Shown here: in pieces, positions 58,887-64,000 of the stretch
How positions within the stretch are numbered: position 1 is the first letter of the stretch
Layout: each line of letters opens with the position of its first letter
NCBI GenBank assembly: GCA_945911015.1
Contig: CAMDZW010000009.1
Span: 1 to 64,000 of the forward strand
Origin: an uncultured Propionibacteriaceae bacterium
GTDB taxonomy: Bacteria; Actinomycetota; Actinomycetes; Propionibacteriales; Propionibacteriaceae
Direction of reading: 5' to 3'
Length of the DNA stretch: 64,000 nucleotides
The notes under the pieces: generated by a model
The model's input: the letters and a program-made list of their open reading frames with translations, nothing else
What the model was told of the DNA's origin: nothing
Databases searched by the model: none
Program-made: the position numbers and the translations under genes

Positions 58887-59523
58887 GGCCGCCCTCCGTG
58901 TCGTCAGTCGTGCTCTTGCCGAGCCCGCAGGCCAGCGCCGCGTCTAGGACCCGGTGTGCCTCGTCGGCCCCGAGATGGCCGTGCAGGACTTCACTCGCGA
59001 GCCCGCCGGTCGTCGCAAGCAATCCATCAGAGATCATCTCCGGGGACGTGATGCCGGCTGCTTCCAGCGCGGAACCGGGTCTGCGTAAGACGAGCGCAAC
59101 CTGATCGACCAGCAGCATGCGCAGCTCTGCGTGACCCTCCAGCAGTGCCCGCCCCAACGCCGGCTCGGTGAGCGCCAAGGTCTCAAACATGGTGACCACA
59201 CGGAGATCTCTGAAGTCCTCGGGGCTCCGCGGGATCATCGTGCGCAGAATCGCCGCGACCACCTCCGCAGGGCTCAGCTCGACTTTCGCGAGCGTCGCCT
59301 CCACACGAGAACGCGCCCTATCCTGCACAGCATCGAAGCAGGCCTGCACCAGCCTGGCGCGGTCGGTGAAGTAGTGCTGGACCCGTCCCGGGGATACATC
59401 CGCGGCAGCAGCGACCCGACGGAACGTCAGCGACTCGAGGCCCCCCTGCTCGACCGCGGCGCCCGCTGCATCGATGATCGCTTGCCGGACCACATCGTGA
59501 TCGCGTCCGCGCCCTCGCGCCAC
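58876..59523 (-). CDS. TetR-family repressor
   Basis: A 215-residue regulator with the HTH LTFRRVAAAADVSPGRVQHYF near residue 40 and a helical ligand domain. GTG at 59523 is preferred because AAGGGAG lies upstream and the protein then begins with a basic arm (ARGRGRDHD), as usual. The palindrome ATACA-AG-TGTAT at 59552-59563 lies 28 bases upstream, and a better version occurs at 61060-61077, suggesting control of itself and of the acyltransferase. Confidence 0.88.
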   Translation of the reverse strand: MARGRGRDHDVVRQAIIDAAGAAVEQGGLESLTFRRVAAAADVSPGRVQHYFTDRARLVQACFDAVQDRARSRVEATLAKVELSPAEVVAAILRTMIPRSPEDFRDLRVVTMFETLALTEPALGRALLEGHAELRMLLVDQVALVLRRPGSALEAAGITSPEMISDGLLATTGGLASEVLHGHLGADEAHRVLDAALACGLGKSTTDDTEGGHGG

Positions 59524-59551
59524 AGCCCATCTCCCTTCCTTCCGCAGTGTA

Positions 59552-59563
59552 ATACAAGTGTAT
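59552..59563. promoter_or_regulatory. TetR operator candidate ATACA-AG-TGTAT
   Basis: A 5+5 inverted repeat just upstream of tetR. Its right half, with following bases, reads TGTATCG, the half-site also seen in the palindrome at 61060-61077. Confidence 0.65.
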
Positions 59564-59760
59564 CGAAGTAAATACGCGGTGTCCATCCCTTCTGGCAGGC
59601 GGGCGACGGCGGCAGGCCGACATTGGCGCTCTACGGTCACTTGGCGATTTCAGTGCCGTGGGAGCGACCGGACGCCAGGCGCGGTGTCAGGGTTCGGCCA
59701 CGGCCGAGCCTTGAACCCCGGTCGCGAAGGGTGCCGGGCATTGGGGAGCGGAGAAAGCTG

Positions 59761-60900
59761 TCACATAATCTTCTTGACTCCTGGGATCGTGCGCACGACT
59801 GCAGCGAGCAGCCAGCAGGCCGGTACTGCCAGGAGGAGCAGGACGCCGAACTTCGCGATCGCCGGAGCCGTGACGTCCCGAAGCATCAGTGCAAGACCGA
59901 CCAGGATTGCGGGATGAATGACGTAGACGGTGAACGCGTTCGCCGACAGAAACCTCCGGATCGGTCCGGTGTCCGGCACGAGTCGTCTGAATATCACCAG
60001 CACTACCACGCTGAGCCCGACGCCGAGCGCGGCCGTGAGAACTCCCGCCGCGACCGCAGACACGCGAGGGTCGGGCGACATCATCCCAGGTGCGAGCACT
60101 GAAAGCGTGACTGCGGACAGGGCTGCGGTCATCGCGGCGACTGAGGTGGGCACGCGTTCCAGCCATCGATGCCGGGACGCGAGCACGCCAGCGGCAAACA
60201 TCAACGCGTACTGCGGAAGAAAGGACGGCGTCGGCAGACCCACGACCGGCCAATGAGTGCCATCGGGAACAATGAGCCGCCAGGCCGCTCCCGTTGCAGC
60301 CATGACGGCCATGAGCGCGAGGAGTTGGACGACGGCAACTCCGGGGCGAAGTTCGGAAGCGGTGTCCCGGCCAGGTGGAGGGGTTCTGCATGCGGTGCGG
60401 TAGATGGCGTAGATCAATGAGAACACCAGCAGCACTTCGAGGAACCAGGCCGGTCCCGCATCGATAGTGCGAAGGTAGTGCAGAGCGTAGGGCGGCCGGT
60501 CCGAGTCGAGTAGCCAGGAGTGGAAGTTGGCAAGTGGCCGCACGATCAGCACGAAGCTGAGCAATGGGAGACCCAGACGGATGAGCCGATCCTGGGCGAA
60601 TGTGCGCGGCCCGTGTCGGTCGACCGACACAGGAACGAAGTAGCCCGAGATGAGGAAGAATAAACCCATGAACCAGGTCTGGTTCAGCACAACCAGCGCG
60701 TCTAGCGCGTAGGCCGACGGATCCTGTGGGGGCTCGTTGTAGAACCAGACGGGGATGTTCCCGTAGGTGACCGCGCAGTGGTGCGCTATGACCAGGACGG
60801 TAACTGCCACCCGGACCGTGTCAATCCACGGCAGTCGAGGACGAGCAGCGGCCTCGGCGCGGTGCAGCCCCCGCAAGTTCGGTTGAGACTCTCTATGCAT
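59761..60900 (-). CDS. Acyltransferase-3 (OafA/YrhL-like) membrane protein
   Basis: A 379-residue integral membrane protein with about ten helices. The N-terminal PWIDTVRVAVTVLVIAHHC carries the family R-x(7-10)-H pattern, followed by NQTWFMGLFFLISGYFVPVS and DRLIRLGLPLLSF. Members transfer acetyl or other acyl groups to sugars or lipids on the outer face. The gene looks intact. A TetR-type palindrome lies 160 bases upstream of its ATG. The gap back to tetR (59524-59760) holds no gene, only the tetR operator. Confidence 0.85.
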   Translation of the reverse strand: MHRESQPNLRGLHRAEAAARPRLPWIDTVRVAVTVLVIAHHCAVTYGNIPVWFYNEPPQDPSAYALDALVVLNQTWFMGLFFLISGYFVPVSVDRHGPRTFAQDRLIRLGLPLLSFVLIVRPLANFHSWLLDSDRPPYALHYLRTIDAGPAWFLEVLLVFSLIYAIYRTACRTPPPGRDTASELRPGVAVVQLLALMAVMAATGAAWRLIVPDGTHWPVVGLPTPSFLPQYALMFAAGVLASRHRWLERVPTSVAAMTAALSAVTLSVLAPGMMSPDPRVSAVAAGVLTAALGVGLSVVVLVIFRRLVPDTGPIRRFLSANAFTVYVIHPAILVGLALMLRDVTAPAIAKFGVLLLLAVPACWLLAAVVRTIPGVKKIM

Positions 60901-61059
60901 CAGATTGGCATCCTGTCTTTGTTCTCGGCGGTGAACTGTCGCGGCATAGCCGAGTTGGTTCGCGTTGCTGTGGCGTGGGCAGAGACCCTGCAGGGCTTTG
61001 CCCGCCGAGGCCTAACCTCGGTTTGGGGCTGCGGGCTTACCCCCGGGCGTCACAGCAAT

Positions 61060-61077
61060 ACGATACAATTGTATCGT
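61060..61077. promoter_or_regulatory. TetR operator candidate, perfect 18-bp palindrome ACGATACAATTGTATCGT
   Basis: A perfect 9+9 palindrome containing the half-site TGTATCG also found ahead of tetR. It abuts the stop of the methyltransferase remnant (61078) and lies upstream of the acyltransferase gene in a 177-base gap without any gene. Confidence 0.75.
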
Positions 61078-61515
61078 TCAGGGTGTGAAGTTGATGGTTG
61101 CATCGTCGGGGTTGCGTGCATCGGGGGTTGCTCCTTCCGGGGTGGGGCGGACTGCGGGTGCGGAGAGCAGGCTGCGGACGTTCTCGATGACGACGAGCTC
61201 GGGTTGTAGCGCGTCGATCGCGGCCGCCATGTGCGACCAGAGCCCGGAGCGCGTGCCGGGTGCGAGGCCGGCGCCTTTGCCGACCATGCTCACGTCCACC
61301 GGCAGCACCGTCGCCCACTCGACGGATGTGATGTCGCCGAGGTCCGGGAAGCCCGGCCAGTGGTGGGCGAAGACGCGGATGGAGGTGTTGGTCTCGGAGA
61401 ACCAGATCGTCTCGCCACCGGTGGCGTACTCGACGGCAAGGTCGAGGCCGCCGTAGCCGGAGGAGAGCGACCCGACGTGGAGAGGGCTGCCGCGAAGGGG
61501 ATGGTCGTCGCGCAT
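61078..61515 (-). pseudogene. Truncated DNA cytosine-5 methyltransferase lacking the catalytic PCQ loop
   Basis: The N-terminal third of a Dcm-type enzyme: VGSLSSGYGGLDLAVEYATG (motif I, SAM binding), WFSETNTSIRVFAHHWPGFP (motif II/III), DITSVEWATVLPVDV, then directly SMVGKGAGLAPGTRSGLW and VIENVRSLLSAPAVRPTPEG (motif VI, ENV). The stretch normally between PVDV and S-x-V-G-K-R, containing G-F-P-C-Q with the catalytic cysteine, is absent without loss of frame. The protein ends at 145 residues, far short of 350 or more. It cannot be an active methyltransferase. Confidence 0.8.
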
Positions 61516-61831
61516 GAAGTGGCTCCGCAGGCTTCGTGAACTCGGGATCTCGACGCGACCGAACGGGCGCCGACGCTCCGGGCTGAACACCTGCCAGGTG
61601 TGCCACCAGACGACCGGCGCGTATCGAATGACCGCGACCCGAAGCGTCTTCGGCCGACTGCCTCCTCGAACCCGCGGCAGCGCGCGACTCGACCTCCTTC
61701 GTGACCCCCGCTCTCGCCGCCCCAACGAGCCGCCACACGTCTTTCAAGCGAGGCCCCTGCCGTCAACCTAAGTTGACAACGGGAGGTTGAGACGCTTCGC
61801 CGTTGAGATGCCGTCGGCTCACCTGGTCGGT
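61516..61831. other. Gene-free stretch between divergent remnants, with a 16-bp inverted repeat
   Basis: I see no credible gene in these 316 bases; the methyltransferase frame is open further upstream but without recognisable sequence. At 61762-61777 GTCAAC-CTAA-GTTGAC is a perfect 6+6 inverted repeat, 55 bases before the relaxase start, with GGGAGG (61781-61786) following. It is probably the operator and promoter zone of the relaxase operon. Confidence 0.6.
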
Positions 61832-64000
61832 ATGACGGTCTCGATGCGAGTGATGAGCGCCGGCGACGGCTACGAGTACCTGCTGCGCACCGTCGCCGCC
61901 GGTGACGGCGACCGCTCGCTCTCGACCCCGTTGACGAGGTATTACACGGAGGAGGGAACTCCTCCCGGGTTTTGGATGGGGTCGGGCCTGCCGTACCTCG
62001 GCGGCGGCGAGCTCACCGAGGGCGTCCGGGTCTCCGAGGCTCAGCTTCAGCTCCTGGTCGGGATGGGTCGCGACCCGATCACGGGTGAGCCGCTGGGTGA
62101 GGCGTATCGGCAATACGCGAGCGTGCAGGAGCGCGTCGATCAGCGGGTCGCTGACCTTGACTCGGAGCTGGGGCCGGTGTCTCGTGCGGAGCAGGTCGCG
62201 GCGATCGAGGCGGAGGAGGCTGAGCGCGGCACCCGCCGGGCGGTTGCGGAGGTGGTTGCGTTCCTCGAACGCGAGGTTGCGACCACGCGCGTCGGTGCCG
62301 CCGGGCCGGAGGGCGCGGTCGCGCATGTCGATGTCGCCGGCGTCCTCGCAACCGCGTTCGACCACTACGACTCACGCAGTGGTGATCCGCAGTTGCACAC
62401 GCACGTCGTGGTCAGCAACAAAGTGCTGACGGTGCAAGATCAGAAATGGCGCACCCTCGCCGGTCGCCCGGTGCACGCCTCGGTCGTCGCGCTGTCCGAG
62501 CTGTACAACGCGATCCTCGCTGATCGGATCACGAGCATGTTCGGGATCGAGTGGGAGGCCAGGGAGCGGGGCCGGGATCGGAACCCGGCATGGGAGCTTG
62601 CGCCGGTGCCGGACGAGCTGATCTCGGAGTTCTCATCGCGGTCGCGGCAGATCGAGGAGGAGAAGACTCGCCTGATCGACACTTACCGGGCCAAGCATGG
62701 CCGTGAGCCGTCGGCGAAGACGATCCTGAAGCTCCGCGCCCAGGCGACCCTCGCGACTCGTCCGGAGAAGCGGGTGCAGTCGCTCGCTGCCCTTACCGCC
62801 AACTGGCGCCACCGCGCCGGCGAGGTCCTCGGTGAGGACGCGACCGGCTGGGCGCGCACTCTCACCGGCACCGGGGAGCAGGCGGCGCTGTTGCGCGCCG
62901 ACGATGTACCCCTGGACACCATCACCGACCTCGGCCAGTCCGTCGTCGCGGCGGTGGGTGAGAAACGGTCGACGTGGCGGCGCTGGAACCTCCACTCCGA
63001 GGCGAGCCGGCAGCTCATGGGCATCCGGTTCGCGACCGCCGCTGACAGGGAGGCGATCACCGGCATGGTCACCGACGCCGCGGAACAGGCGTCGCTGCGG
63101 TTGACGCCGCCGGAGCTGGCATCGAGCCCGATCGTGTTCCGCCGCCCCGACGGATCAAGCCGCTTCCGCCACCCCAGCGCCGTCCCTTTACTCCACCGAA
63201 GAACTGCTGGCCGCGGAAGACCGCCTCCTCGACCGCTCCCACGCCACGACCGGGCCGACCGTGGAACTGGCCACCGTCGAGAAGATCACCAGCAGACCGG
63301 ATACGGAGGGCCGCTGGCTCGGCCCCGAACTGGTCGACATACACCGGTTCACCCATCAATGGGAGAAGGCCAACTCGCTGGCCCTGCGGCACGGCCGTAC
63401 CCCGGCCATCGACACGCTCATCGAGCACGACCGAGTGCGCGGCGGGGAACAGGACGCGATGATCGATGCCGCCTACACCGCCTGGCGGGCCGACGTGCAA
63501 GCGGGGTGGGCGTCGATCCTCGTCGCCGAAACCCGCGAGACCGTCACCCAGCTCAACGAGCGGGCCCGCGCCGACCTCATCCTCGACCGCACGATCACCC
63601 CCAGCCGAGAAGTCACCCTGCACGACGGCACCCAGGCATCCAAGGGTGACCGGGTCATCACAAGGGAGAACGACCGGCGCCTGCGGTCGAAGAACGGCAA
63701 GAACTGGGTGCGCAACGGCGACTGCTGGACCATCACCGCAGTTTCCAGCGATGGGTCGATCACCGTCCGCCCCGCCGGACGACGCTTCAGCGGCTCACTC
63801 GTGCTCCCCGCGGCCTACGTCACCGAACAGGTCGAACTCGGGTATGCGATCACCGGGCACCGCGCCCAAGGCGTCACGGTCGATACCGCGCACACGGTCG
63901 TGACGGCGACGACCACGCGGGAGAACTTCTACGTCGCGATGACCCGCGGCCGGCACGGGAACTACGCCTACGTCGCCACCGACACCACAGACGACGCGCA
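61832..64000 (+). pseudogene. MobF (TrwC/TraI-type) relaxase-helicase, frameshifted and internally deleted; 3' end outside window
   Basis: The first segment opens MTVSMRVMSAGDGYEYLLRT with TRYYTEEGTPPG (tyrosine region), and has GDPQLHTHVVVSNKVL, the histidine metal motif. At 62240-62248 RRAVA is followed directly by EVVAFL, whereas family members I recall carry about 40 residues there with F-T-F-S-x-P-K-S-V-S. An extra C in the run at 63184-63186 shifts the frame; the next frame reads YSTEELLAAEDRLLDRSHAT and on to the window end with HRAQGVTVDTAHTVV and NFYVAMTRGR (helicase motifs). Near 63325 the Walker A/B part appears missing (EGRWLG then PELVDIHRFTHQ). It would nick and unwind DNA in conjugation if intact. 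Confidence 0.8.

Larger units (their letters stand above)
53935..64000. mobile_element. Decaying integrative/conjugative element at tRNA-Ala (right end outside window)
   Basis: From the tRNA to the window edge nearly every recognisable gene of mobile type is broken: serine and tyrosine recombinase tails, interleaved IS3 pieces, an ArdC-like N-terminus, a Dcm-type methyltransferase without its catalytic loop, and a frameshifted MobF relaxase. Cargo that looks intact is a TetR/membrane-protein pair and an acyltransferase. Codon use is less strictly GC-ending and the CGTACG word is absent. Gene order (AraC, Dcm, relaxase) resembles actinobacterial conjugative elements. Confidence 0.75.

Noticed and set aside
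60778-61209. 143-residue plus-strand frame across the acyltransferase promoter region
   Set aside because: No family sequence, overlaps the acyltransferase start and the methyltransferase remnant, and would cross the TetR palindrome.

Overview
The window is high-GC actinobacterial DNA, most likely from the Propionibacteriales (Propionibacteriaceae-like). The evidence is the actinobacterial form of SerC, a DtxR regulator with an SH3 tail, an acVLRF1 release factor, the 5-FCL / gephyrin-like / RimJ / SepX cluster, twin-arginine lipoproteins, and many genes whose start codon lies 6-8 bases after a -10 hexamer (the leaderless mRNA pattern). The genus is a guess.

Layout. 0-9.4 kb: tail of a repeat-rich acidic protein, divergent serC/pdxH (both touch vitamin B6 metabolism), acVLRF1, a four-gene amino-sugar operon (SIS isomerase/deaminase, ROK kinase, NagA-type deacetylase, class II aldolase), a DtxR regulator, a methyltransferase, a thioredoxin and tRNA-Arg(CCT). 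9.5-24.3 kb: accessory metabolism with small local regulators: binding lipoprotein plus ceramidase-like enzyme, SGNH hydrolase, ArsR/AHSA1 pair, DUF805, old yellow enzyme, 2H phosphoesterase, PTH2-like hydrolase, a cytidylyltransferase/SDR pair, aldo/keto reductase, GntR with L-2-hydroxyglutarate oxidase, and two amidohydrolases.

24.3-34.2 kb: a cell-wall glycopolymer block: UDP-sugar pyrophosphorylase, polysaccharide pyruvyl transferase, and three CDP-glycerol/ribitol-type polyol-phosphate transferase modules, two fused in one 1150-residue membrane protein. A peptidoglycan amidase with LGFP repeats lies tail to tail with them. The cytidylyltransferase/SDR pair at 18.2-19.6 kb could supply CDP-ribitol. 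Together they suggest a pyruvylated teichoic-acid-like polymer. 34.3-45.4 kb: MarR/MFS efflux operon, NanE with a BadF-type sugar kinase, two small paralogous proteins, a D-tartrate dehydratase divergent from a binding lipoprotein, and lutABC with a GntR regulator. 45.4-53.9 kb: MscL, SAF/CpaB-like protein, zinc ribbon, penicillin-acylase-family hydrolase, then 5-FCL, a gephyrin-like MoeA homologue without its catalytic aspartate, RimJ and SepX/GlpR, a set linked to cell division elsewhere in actinobacteria.

53.9-64 kb: a decaying integrative element beside tRNA-Ala(CGC). It holds fragments of a serine recombinase, a tyrosine recombinase and an ArdC-like protein, two interleaved IS3 remnants, an AraC regulator, a TetR/membrane-protein pair with an acyltransferase, a Dcm-type methyltransferase lacking its catalytic loop, and a MobF relaxase that is frameshifted and appears internally deleted. 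The CGTACG palindrome, common in the rest of the window, is absent here.
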